Positions 11,119 through 20,849 of a stretch of 64,000 nucleotides of DNA are shown here, piece by piece. The stretch is taken from positions 18,313,046 to 18,377,045 of the forward strand of contig NC_033621.1 in assembly GCF_001540865.1 (NCBI RefSeq), written 5' to 3'. The first letter of the stretch is position 1; every line of letters begins with the position of its first letter. The stretch comes from Ananas comosus (taxonomy: Eukaryota; Streptophyta; Magnoliopsida; Poales; Bromeliaceae). The notes under the pieces are model-generated. The model was given only the letters and a program-made list of their open reading frames with translations, was not told where the DNA came from and ran no database searches. A program made the position numbers and the translations under genes.

Positions 11119-11552
11119 TCATGCCCTCTTTTTCTCGATGTTTTACAGAGCCTTCCACTCAGGGTGAGGCCAGGGATCGCGGGAAGGGAGTTGCTTCGAG
11201 CTAGCTTCCTTCGAGGACGAGTTGCCAGGTGGTCTACCTCTCGATTTTTGTTTCCTTTTGCGAGAGGTTGAGAGTTCTACCAGTGTATTAGAGACCACCG
11301 TTTTTGTACTTTTGAGACAGATATTGTACTTCTTATGACTTCTTTTATTGTCTAGCTTTACTTCTTTACCTTGGTGTAGATGTTAGAACTTTACTCGCTC
11401 TGATATCATTAGCTGCTCATTATTTCACTCCTTCTATTTGTTTTATCTCTTGCTTTTACTTCCGCTTTTATTGTAGACGCCTTATATGTGTAGACATATG
11501 GCGGGTCTGGGCACGCCACCGGGAGGGCCTCCGCCGGTCCCGGGGCGTGACA

Positions 11553-11706
11553 GAGCCGCAGAAAGAAGGAGAGATCAGTCGAGCCGCTGAAAGGAGGAGA
11601 GATCGCCGAGCCGCGGAAAAAAGGAGAGATCGTTGAGCCGCATCATCCAATCCATCAACAGGTAGTAAAAAAGGAAAGAAAGAAAGAAAGAAAATAAAAC
11701 AATAAT
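11553..11706. repeat. 27-28 bp tandem repeat, right part, and A-rich tail
   Basis: Three to four more units of the GAGCCGCGGAAA repeat continue the array cut by the solo LTR. An A-rich stretch with AAAG repeats follows at 11665-11700. No gene is visible. Confidence 0.75.
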
Positions 11707-14569
11707 TGTAATATACCAGATTTTGGTATAAAAATAAAAGTAAATAAAAATAGTGTGAGATACTATTTTTATTTGGTTTTTGAGAAACAAAGTATAAGTC
11801 TATAATGACTTGTGCTGAAATCGGAATGAAAACAGAAGATTTATAATTTTCTGTTGAAAACGAGACAGATAAATTAGCAAAAAATACAGAGTCTCAGAAA
11901 ATTATGAAAATTGGAGGATAAGTCAGAAATATTTTTATGAGGCTAGATTTAAAGTTTCATATTTTTCTGACACCCGAAAATTGAGAAATAAAATCCGAAA
12001 TCTATCTGATAAAGATTATAGTTCGGTACAGTTTTCGGTGACCAAACGGGGTCGAAACTGAAAACTTAAAGTATATTCTTGTTCGGTACGTTAAACTGAA
12101 TATGACTGTCAAATTTGAGCTCAAACGGATACTCTGAGAGCTCCGGCGAAAGATATCAGATTTTAAGTTGCCTGGAGTGAATAGTGTTTTTGGAAGCTTC
12201 ATAGAAAACTTGGAGAGCAAGTTTTCTCTCTATGTATATATAGGACTTGGGCTTTCTTTCCTCTCATTATTCACACTCACAAGCAAAGAGAAAAATCTCT
12301 CTCTACACCAAAGAGATGATTGGAGAAGAAAAGAAAGAAAAATTGAAGCAAGCTTGGAGAAAATTAGAGTAGCTTGAAGTTGAAGCTCTCTCTAATGGTG
12401 GAAGCAAGCTTTCCAATAGTGGATTTAGCTTGATGTGAATGGTGGTCTAAGGTGAGATCTCATAATTTAAGCTAGGATTTGGTTTAATCCTTAATGCTTA
12501 GTGTTCCAATAGCCTCTAATGTGTTGATTAGCATGTTAAATCCATTTAATTTGGGTTAATTGGAGCATGTGTAGAGGCTAGGTTTATAATGATAGATCTT
12601 AAGAGCTTTAATTGTATGCTCTAAGAATGGATTTAGAGGAATCCTTAGATGCTAAATGGATAACTATTGCATGAATTAAGGGATCATATGATGAATTCTT
12701 GCAATAGTGTATCTTAAGGCTCAAAAATGAGATTTTGTAAAATAGTAGGGCTTGATCTCATTTGACCCTCCGTGAACCTAATTGCTAGGTAAACGAACGC
12801 GTTGGCGAAGTCGGTTTGGCGATTCGTCGAGCCGTTGCAAAGTTATTAAAGAAACGGATGTTTAGGCTTCGTTTCCGCCTGGAAGGCCGAGGCGACTTCC
12901 AAAAATCATGAGGTTGGATCTGAAGCATCGTGGTAGCATGCCGAAGAGCTTCTGCACTTAAAACTGCGAAGCGGACGCTCTTGTAGCGCAACTGTAAGAT
13001 TGGGCCCTTAGCGGGTGCTGAGTGTCGCAGGTAGCGAACCGGGCGGCTAAAAATCCCGAGAAATTTATCATAGCACCTTAGAGGACCTACGAGGTGGGTG
13101 GTGCTTTCCAAACTCATTGAAATTCTCTCTATGCCTAATGTGTCATTCTTTGAGCATATGTTCTATATATTGTTGCATGCATTTTAGGGTAAAGTAATGA
13201 TAAAATGTGATGATTGCATGATTGTGAGCACAACTTGCATAATGAGATGGTTGAGAACCTAATAATGTCAAAACCCTAGATGTATGCATGATAGAAAATG
13301 TGAGCACCCAAAGTGAGCAAAAGAACAGAGTGACACTGTGACATAGATCGAGTGGCATCTAAATAATGTAAAGTAAAGTGACACTAGAGTTAGTGTGAAG
13401 CAAAGAATCGAAGTGATATAAAGAATGATGACGATCACTAAAGCTAAAGCAAAGAGAGCAATAAAGAACGTGTAAAGCTAAAGAATGTGATTGCTAGAGT
13501 TAGCAAAAATAAAAGAAATGCAAAGAGCAATGATTGCTAGAGTGGCAACATAAAGTGATGTAAAGAACACTAGAGCTAGTGTAAAGTCAAGATTGAACTA
13601 TAATCCTTTGAGTTAAGGATATGATCATACTTGCTGTTGAGTTCCGTGCTCGAGGGCGGTCGCTCCCCCTCGGGCGATGCGCTCCGGAGTTATGCATCCG
13701 GGTTGGAGTAGACCCGTAAGGACGGTCCTAGCTGGTGAGTACCTGCGATGATGGACTTAACGTGAGGCAAGTTAATGTGGCGAAACCCCCGGGTTAGCCT
13801 TGAGATTAAAGAATAAAGAATAAAGAATAAAGAGCAAAGAACAAAGAATAAAGAACAAAGAGTAAAGTGAAAAGAACTAAAGAACATGCATAATCTGCAT
13901 CTATTAATGTTGAGCATATTCCTTGCTTTTGTTCAGGCATATTAGCATCATGTTATAGATTGGTTACCATATTTCAGCTTATCCTTTCTATTATGCCTGA
14001 GTTAGTCCTAGTGGGAAAGTCGGTGATGTTGGGGCCGAACCCACTGGGAACTTTGTTGTAGTTCTCACCCCACTATTCCACAGAGCCGGGACCGAGCGAG
14101 CCGGCGAGCGACCGCGGTAAAGGTATCGCACCGTAGTCAGAGGCCACCGGAGTTGGGTTACATTTTGTTAGTAGTTTACCCCTTTTATCATCTTTGTATT
14201 TGATGATTTAAGATGTTGATATATAAAGCAAAGTAAAGAAAAGAATGTAATGTTCATTTTGAGGTAAATGTGATGTAAAAGAAATGATGAAAGAATGTAA
14301 AGATTTTGGATGTACAAGTTGGATAGATACAACGTATGTGATCAAAATGAATCATAGTACTAGTTGAATGTTTAGTTTTCCTTTCTTTCACTAATGGCTA
14401 TTGCTTACCCTCGTGAAAGCCGTTTGTGCATGTTTCCGCTAGTGCATTTCAATTCTCTTAAAATTGTACACGTGATGAGCCTTGGGCGGATAGGGAAAAC
14501 TCTGTCCGTTCGGCGTCTGTTCGACGTGCTCGGGCCGACCCAAATTGGTATCGGCTCCGGGGCGTGACA
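11707..14569 (+). mobile_element. Solo LTR with target duplication ATAAT
   Basis: A 2863-bp LTR starts TGTAATATACCAG and ends ATCGGCTCCGGGGCGTGACA. The perfect direct repeat ATAAT flanks it (11702-11706 and 14570-14574). It is a forward copy of the family seen inverted at 32913-36581 and 43905-46571, but unlike them it lacks a clear ACCGGT array. A TATA box lies at 12235. Repetitive AAAG/AATA words at 13370-13870 reflect drift in its middle. No internal region is attached. Confidence 0.93.
12235..12242 (+). promoter_or_regulatory. TATA box of the ATAAT solo LTR
   Basis: TATATATA is followed by AGGACTTGGGC and then a CT- and CA-rich leader, the layout of a plant core promoter. It lies about 530 bp into the LTR and would mark the U3/R border near 12270. 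Confidence 0.55.
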
Positions 14570-14784
14570 ATAATAAAACACAAAAGAAAATTCTCTTCTT
14601 CCCCCCTCCCTTTTTTTCTTTTTTGGTCCTGCTACCGTAGTCATCCATATCGTCTTGATGACTTCGATGGGAGAGTGGAGGGGAGCCAATGGCTTCCCGT
14701 TTCTTCGGACCTCTCAATACCCCATTCGAAATTGTTGAGGATGGAATGGGTGATCTACATGGCCGCGACCACCCCAACATCGAT
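14570..14784. repeat. Flank joining the solo LTR to the tandem arrays
   Basis: AATAAAACA on the left of the solo LTR and AAAACACAAAAG on the right show that this is one host sequence split by the insertion. A pyrimidine tract lies at 14596-14625. An ATG at 14689 opens a 171-aa frame that runs into the 156-bp repeats. I see no recognisable domain in it. Confidence 0.5.
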
Positions 14785-15252
14785 GGTTTGATACTTTCGA
14801 AAGAAGAGGGGAAGGGAATTTTTGATTCCCTGTTTCTTCGGACCCTTCAACATTTTTTTGAAAATATCAAATCAAATTTGATGGCCGAACAGATCCACGT
14901 CACCGTCATCAACTTCACCGACGACATCTACAGCATCGCCGGTTTGATACTTTCGAAAGAAGAGCGGAGGGGAATCTTTGATTCCCCCTTTCTTCGGACC
15001 CTTCAACATTTCTTCGAAAATGTCAAATCAAATCCGACGGCCAAACAAATCCGCACTACCGTCATCAACTTCATCGACATCATCTACAACACCGACGGTT
15101 TGATGCTTTCGAAAGAAGAGGGGAGGGGAATCTTTGATTCCCTGTTTCTTCGGACCCGTCAACATTTCTTCGAAAATGTCAAATCAAATCCGATGGCCGA
15201 ATAGATCCACGCCACCGTCATCAACTTCGTCGACGTCATCTGTAGCCTCGCA
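14785..15252 (+). repeat. 156-bp tandem repeat, three units
   Basis: Units start at 14785, 14941 and 15097 with GGTTTGATACTTTCGAAAGA, and a partial fourth unit follows. The period is 52 codons, so one frame (14689-15204) stays open and encodes three diverged 52-aa repeats with LSKEE, GIFDS and LRTLQHFFEN words. Each unit also holds a short hairpin, for example GGGGAATC with GATTCCCC around TTT. No known family is recognised. Placement in a probable LTR argues against a gene. Confidence 0.8.
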
Positions 15253-15995
15253 AGAAAAGGGGAAGGGAATCTTTGATTCCCCGTTTCTTCGGACCCCAAA
15301 TCAAAATTAAAACGGGGATTTCTTCGGACCCCAAATTGGAATCAAAACGGGAATTTCTTCGGACCCCAAATCAGAACGAAACGGGGATTTTTTCGGACCC
15401 CAAATCAAATTGAAAAATCAAATCCAAATTAGAGAATCAAACGGGAATTTCTTCGGACCCCAAATCAAATCCAATTGGAATCAAAACGGAGATTTTTTCG
15501 GACCCCAAATCAGAACCAAACGGGGATTTCTTCGGACCCCAAATCAAATTGGAAAATCAAATCCAAATTAGAGAATCAAACAGGGATTTCTTCGGACCCC
15601 AAATCAAATCCAATTGGAGAATCAAAACGGCGATTTCTTCGGACCCCAAATCAGAACCAAACGGGGATTTCATCGGATCCCAAATCAAATTGGAAAATCA
15701 AATCCAAATTAGAGAATCAAACGGGGATTTCTTCGGACCCCAAATCAAATCCAAATCAGAGAATCAAACGGGGATTTCTTCGGACCCCAAATCAAATCCA
15801 AATCGAAATCAAACGGGGATTTCTTCGGACCCCAAATCAAATTGGAAAATCTATAAACAATTGAAAAATCAAAACGGAGATTTATTCAGACCCCAAACCC
15901 AAATCGAGATAAAAAGGGGATTTCTTCGGACCCCAAATCAAACCAAAATCAAAGAGGGATTTCTTCGGATCCGAATCAAGTTGCAAAAGAGGATT
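15253..15995. repeat. About 140-bp higher-order tandem repeat
   Basis: The short unit GGGATTTCTTCGGACCCC followed by AAATC words repeats about every 35-45 bp. It groups into a higher-order unit of about 140 bp: CAGAACC-like markers sit at 15372, 15511 and 15652. The phrase CTTCGGACCC is shared with the 156-bp array to the left, so one array probably grew out of the other. ORFs across it are low complexity. Confidence 0.8.
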
Positions 15996-16560
15996 GCCTC
16001 GAACCCGAAATAGAATTAAAAAGAAAATCAAGTTCACATAAGAAACCAAACCAAATCCACAAATAAACCCAAACCCAATCCAAATCAAGTTCACATAAGA
16101 ACCCAAACCAAATCCACAAATAAGCCCAAACCCAATCCAAATCAAGTCCACATAAGAACCCAAACGAAATCCACAAATAAACCCAAACCCAAACCAAACC
16201 AAGTCCACAAATAAACCCACAGATAAACCCAAACTTGAACCCAAATAAACCCAAACCCAATCCAAATCAAGTCCACAAATAAACCCAAACTTGAACCCAA
16301 ATAAAATCCGAACTCAAATCCAAACCAAATCAAATCCAAACCTAAAACCAAATACAGTCCACAAATAAACCTAAACCAAAAACCCAAATAAACCCAAACC
16401 CAAAACCTAAATTAAATCCGAACCCAAACCCGAATCAAGTCCACATCTAAACCTAACCCAAACCAAGTCCACATAAAGAACCCAAACCCAACTCAAATCA
16501 AGTCCACAATCCAAATCCAAACCCAAAACTGAAATCCAACTTCTAACTTAGGCTCATGAA
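15996..16560. repeat. A/C-rich tandem array
   Basis: Degenerate copies of CAAGTCCACAAATAAACCC and AAACCCAAACC repeat with periods of about 30-60 bp. On the minus strand this gives open frames rich in F, G, W, V and L, an artefact of base bias. No gene is visible. Confidence 0.75.
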
Positions 16561-17400
16561 CCTAAACCATACCTAAGTTTATAAACCAAATCCCATAAGC
16601 CAAAACCAAGTTCATGGAGCAAATCCCATGAACCATATACCAAACCTTATGAACCATGAACCATAAACTAAATCTCATGGATCAAATCCCATGAACCATA
16701 TACCAAACCTTATGAACCATGAACCATAAACTAAATCTCATGGATCAAATCCCATGAACCATATACCAAACCTTATGAACCATGAACCATAAACCATGAA
16801 CCAAGTCCATGAACCATATCCAAGTTCATGAACCAAATCCCATACACCAAACCTCATGAACCATAAACCACAACCCAAGCCCATGGACCAAATCCTATAG
16901 CTTATTCAAGTTCGTGAACCAAACACCACGAACCATACCCAAGTCCCATAAACCATGAATCAAGTTCGTGAACCAAACACCACGAACCATACCCAAATTC
17001 ATGAACCATAAACCAAACCCTATGAACCATACACCAAATTCATGAACCATGAACCAAATCCATAAACCAAGTCCACAAACCTCATAAACTAAGTTTATGA
17101 ACCATGAACCATGAACCATGAACCATGAACTAAGTCTATAAACCTCATCCATGAACTATATCCAAGTTTATGAACCATACACCATAAACCATAAACCAAG
17201 ACCATATACCCAACCTTATGAACCATAAACCATATCCAAGTTCATGAACCGAGTCTCATGAACCATACCCCATGAACCATACACCAATTCTATACATGAA
17301 CCAAATAAATCAAAACCCATATACCAAGTTCATGAATCATAAACCAAGTTCATGAACCAAATCTCATGAATTATACACCAAATCCCATATACCAAATCTT
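16561..17400. repeat. CATGAACC tandem array with hairpins
   Basis: Words such as CCATGAACCATATACC repeat; a 63-bp block occurs three times in 16620-16790. Many segments fold with a loop close to AACCAAATC. Examples are GTTCATGG with CCATGAAC (16610-16633), GTTCGTG with CACGAAC (16910-16933 and 16964-16987), GTTTATG with CATAAAC (17166-17189) and GTTCATGA with TCATGAAC (17240-17263). Arm positions change in pairs between copies. Confidence 0.75.
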
Positions 17401-17413
17401 GAATCTTTTCTTT

Positions 17414-18160
17414 ACTCTAGCTCATATACCTAGAGTGAAAATTAAATATCGACTACCCCTAATACATATACTTAGGGCTAAGTTAATTGCCTTAGCACAT
17501 ATACTAAGGCAAAACATTTCCAAATCGACATAGTTCTAAATTATATCCTTAGAATTCAATCAAATGATATCAAGTTCATGCGAACTCTAACACATATACT
17601 TAGAGTTTATCTGACTAACCCTAACACATATCTTTAGGGTCTAGTCAGACTTTTGCTCTAGCACATATACCTAGAGTGGAAGTCAAACCAAGCTCGACTA
17701 GTCCTAACTCATATACTTAGGGTCTAGTCAGTCTTTTGCTCTAGCACATCTACCTAGAGTGAAATCCATACCCGATCGAGCTCTAATACATATACTTAGA
17801 GCTCAAATCCGACGGAGCCTAACATAATACCTTAGGGCTTAGTCAGATCCTCACTTTAGCACATATAACTAGAGTGAAAAATATATTAAACTCGGTTAAT
17901 CCTGATACATATACTCAGGAATTAACCACCCTCTGCTTTCGGGTAATTCGACCCACCTCAATACATATACATGAGGTCGGGTCACATCTCCACTTTGGAA
18001 TATACAACCAAGGTAAATATAATTGGACTCTAAGACATATGCTTAGAGCCAATTAGACTCTAATACATAGAGTTTAATATCAACTAGGTCTTAATACATA
18101 TACTTAAGACCTAGTCAATCTCAAATCGAACTGAATTCTAATACATATACTTAGGATTCA
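17414..18160 (+). repeat. Array of 19 hairpins with constant loop and variable stems
   Basis: About every 40 bp there is a hairpin with a 9-nt loop close to TACATATAC or CACATATAC. Stems are 6-14 bp and differ between hairpins. Examples: ACTCTAG/CTAGAGT (17414), TTGCCTTAG/CTAAGGCAA (17487), AACTCTAA/TTAGAGTT (17583), GAGCTCTAA/TTAGAGCTC (17778), CCTGA/TCAGG extended by GGTTAAT/ATTAACC (17894), ACCTCA/TGAGGT extended by GACCC/GGGTC (17950), ACTAGGTCTTAA/TTAAGACCTAGT (18083). Non-identical but complementary arms are visible directly. A function is not known to me. Confidence 0.85.
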
Positions 18161-18212
18161 ATAAACCAAGACACGATTCATTTCATCCTCTCTACAAAAG
18201 TCTCTTAATCGA

Positions 18213-18286
18213 AGGTATCCCAATGCCACGGGGGTAATTAACAATAGATGCTTGCATCTATTGGAAGCCATAGACCCGTGATACCT
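18213..18286 (+). other. Long imperfect stem next to a TATA box
   Basis: AGGTAT and CACGGG on the left pair with CCCGTGATACCT (18275-18286) around an 8-nt bulge. Inside, CAATAGATGC and GCATCTATTG (18242-18263) form a second stem with a TT spacer. The structure ends 15 bp before TATAAATA. Confidence 0.65.
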
Positions 18287-18300
18287 GATACCCACATACA

Positions 18301-18308
18301 TATAAATA
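18301..18308 (+). promoter_or_regulatory. TATA box of the Tat-like element
   Basis: TATAAATA stands about 80 bp upstream of the primer-site-like sequence. If it is the LTR promoter, then R plus U5 is short and the tandem arrays to the left form U3. Confidence 0.5.
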
Positions 18309-18388
18309 CTCATCTGAATCATGAATACTACCCCACGGCCGAAATCCATCGACCGTGCGAGGTGCGTCATTCGTGGTGGCAGACAAAA

Positions 18389-18406
18389 TGGCACGCCCGG
18401 TGGGAC
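18389..18406 (+). other. Primer-binding-site-like sequence
   Basis: TGGCACGCCCGGTGGGAC follows CAGACAAAA, a plausible LTR end. Sequences of this form stand between the LTR and gag in many plant Gypsy elements. I could not assign the tRNA. It marks the probable start of the internal region whose gag follows. Confidence 0.5.
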
Positions 18407-18509
18407 ATGGCTTCTCCTTCCATCTTCGAGACCTTAAAAGAAAATAATAATAATAATAAAAATAGGGTTGTGTAAATAATTTCTAACTTCTACCTCTTTG
18501 CAACAGGAA

Positions 18510-20849
18510 ATGGCACCAACATCCAAGAACGTAGTCGCTGCGTCAACAAACTCAATGATATTGGAGTCGGGTTCGCGAGTCTGCTTGCCCACGTCCATCC
18601 TGACATTCGGAACGACAGGTGCCTCAATCCAATTCGGCACCATTCCTGAAGATGTTCGAGCTGCTGTCATGGCTCAAATTCCTGCTATTCCTGGGGGCAT
18701 GACCATTCCAGCCGCCCCTTCTCATGATGAATCCAATATGGTCATTCCTCGACTGTCATTTCGAGGAAGACGACCTAATGTGGTCATCCCCAATCCTCAT
18801 CGCCGACCTATGGGCGAACGTCTCACTTACCAATCTGCATCCAAGGGGATGGAGTCTGAGGGAAGACTGATATTCCCAAATGCCAAAGTACAGAAAGCAT
18901 CGGTATTCTATAGGCTGGCGCTTTCTAATGATAACACAGTCACCATTCCTTCCACAAGAGCGTCCTTTAAGAGGAATAGCCGCCGCCAACTAAACAGAGG
19001 AAAGTTTACTGGGGGCAAGGATAATAGAGTTCAGGAGCCCCAAATGAGCCAGTCAGCATTTGCGAGTCACAACTTTTTCGCTCCATTAGAGCTTGTGAAA
19101 AAGAATGCGATGACCGCTATCTTACGGCCAATGAATCGGCCAGAAGCTTTAAGGAGAAACCAAGGGACTATCAAAAGACATGAAGAGGAAAATATTTCTA
19201 AAAGAATTTACGAGGCTTATAAAGTTGTTTAGGGGCGAATGGGAAGAGTGAGAGCTCAGAAACAATCGTTACCTCATCGTAACAAAGTGTGGATATGAAA
19301 AGAATCTGTACCAATAACTAAGGACTCACATGAAAGGAGAGAAGATATGGTGGTCCATACCGTTCGAATGGTTGGACATCAAGAGCCCGATCAATCGGAG
19401 GAGCAAGAGACGCTAAATCAGATGCTTACTAGAGCTGCCGCTCGCAGGAAGGCGATAGTGAGACAAAATGACCCAAAGTCCTCTAACCTGCAAAGGTTAC
19501 CAACAGACTCGTCCTTACCCGACGACCCTCATGATGAGGACGAAGAAGAAGAACAAGTCTTCATGGCCAACGATCCAAAAGATGCCATGATCGCATCTTT
19601 AAAAAAACAAATTAGTGAAAAAGATAGAGATATAATTAATCTCTATAAAAAGATGGACGATGTTATGGGGCTGTTACTGAATGTATAGTCCAATCTCGAG
19701 AATCAGCGAAACCAACATGCACCGCAGTTAGATGAAGTACGTCCGACTGTATCCCAATCAATGAATACACAGCAGCCAGCTCAGACGACGCTATCTGTCG
19801 CAATTCAGTCGGCACCAGCAGAACCACAAGACCATCAAAGCAGCTTTCCTATGATGAAGGAACAGATCCGGGAGCTGATTTCATCGCAAGTCAAACAAAT
19901 GATTGATGAAGCAGCTCCGAAATGAAGAAGCAGAGGGCACCCATACCCCATAGAATACGATAGTATCCCATTTCCTGATGGGTATATCGTCCCCAAATTC
20001 AAGACATTTTATGGAATAGGCAACCCTGATCAGCATTTGGCACACTTCAGAGCCACATGTGGGAATACTGGAGGTAATAGTGCACTCCTCTTACATTAAT
20101 TCCCTCAGAGTCTTTCGGGAGTGGCATTCGAGTGGTATTACTCACTCGAAGATGAATCCATCGCGACATGGAATGATATGGAGGAAGCTTTTAGAAATAA
20201 ATTTGCCAGCGTTAGCGATAAGATTACAATAGCCGACCTGGTCGCCACAAGAAGAAGGAAGGACGAATCGATGCTAGAATACATCATACGGTGGCGAAAT
20301 CTGAGCATCAGATGTGAACAACCTATTGAACAGACTCAAGCAGTGGGGTTGCTTATGGGTAATGTTGATAATTGGATGGCTCCATTCCTATGTACCACGA
20401 ATTGTACTACATTTCAGGATTTAATATTAAATGTTTTGAGGTTAGAAAGAACAGATCCACACGCCCTCATTAATCTCCAAAAACCCAAACGAGAAGAAGG
20501 AAAGAAAGTTGAAGTAAAGGTCGAACACTCTAAGGCGACACGTACTGCACGTACTAATATAATGGAGAAAGGAAAGAAAGTTATGACTACTACAACAGAA
20601 CGAGCATCTCCGAAGCCTATATTGGGTGGAAATAACTTTAAAGGACCAACTTTTGAAGAAAGCAAGAATAAAATTTATCCCTTTAAAAGGGACAAAGTGA
20701 AAAAAATCTTTAGGGATGCGCTAAAAAGCGGTCTTCAACTGCCGGAGCCAAAAAGACTAGAAGATGTCGAGAAGGTTAATGATCCAAACTACTGTGTATA
20801 TCACCGAATAGTTGGCCACCAATTTTGTGAACATAAAAGACGAAAATAA
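18510..20849 (+). pseudogene. Gag of a Tat-like Ty3/Gypsy element, five in-frame stops
   Basis: One reading frame runs from ATG 18510 (MAPTSKN) to 20849, broken only by stops at 19230, 19296, 19686, 19923 and 20097. The N-terminal 240 residues are not recognised. A glutamate-rich stretch and a short coiled coil (SLKKQISEKDRDIINLYKKM) follow. The retrotransposon gag domain begins with IPFPDGYIVPKFKTF, HLAHFRA and the diagnostic GVAFEWYYSLEDESI and WNDMEEAFRNKF. A C-terminal YCVYHRIVGH remnant recalls the region before the protease in this lineage. Assignment to the Tat/Ogre side of Gypsy is inference from motifs. Confidence 0.8.

Larger units (their letters stand above)
8887..11552 (+). mobile_element. 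Solo LTR with target duplication GAGCC
   Basis: A 2666-bp LTR begins TGTAACACACTGGACC and ends GGTCCCGGGGCGTGACA. The perfect 5-bp direct repeat GAGCC flanks it (8882-8886 and 11553-11557), the length expected for Gypsy integration. No internal retrotransposon sequence is attached, so it arose by recombination between the two LTRs of a former element. It belongs to the same family as the 3' LTR at 29221-32123, which shares its beginning, end and most of its middle. Confidence 0.95.

Noticed and set aside
15475..16387. Open frames across the tandem arrays on both strands
   Set aside because: They are repetitions of simple DNA repeats (for example SDPKSNP or WVWVYLGSS words) and have no independent support.
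17611..17648. Telomere-like CCCTAA/TTTAGGG words
   Set aside because: They occur singly as arms of hairpins and vary between hairpins; no tandem telomere repeat exists here.
17414..18160. CRISPR-like array of repeats and spacers
   Set aside because: Units are short and the constant part is only a 9-nt loop with paired arms. The genome is eukaryotic and there are no cas genes. It is a hairpin array, not a CRISPR.
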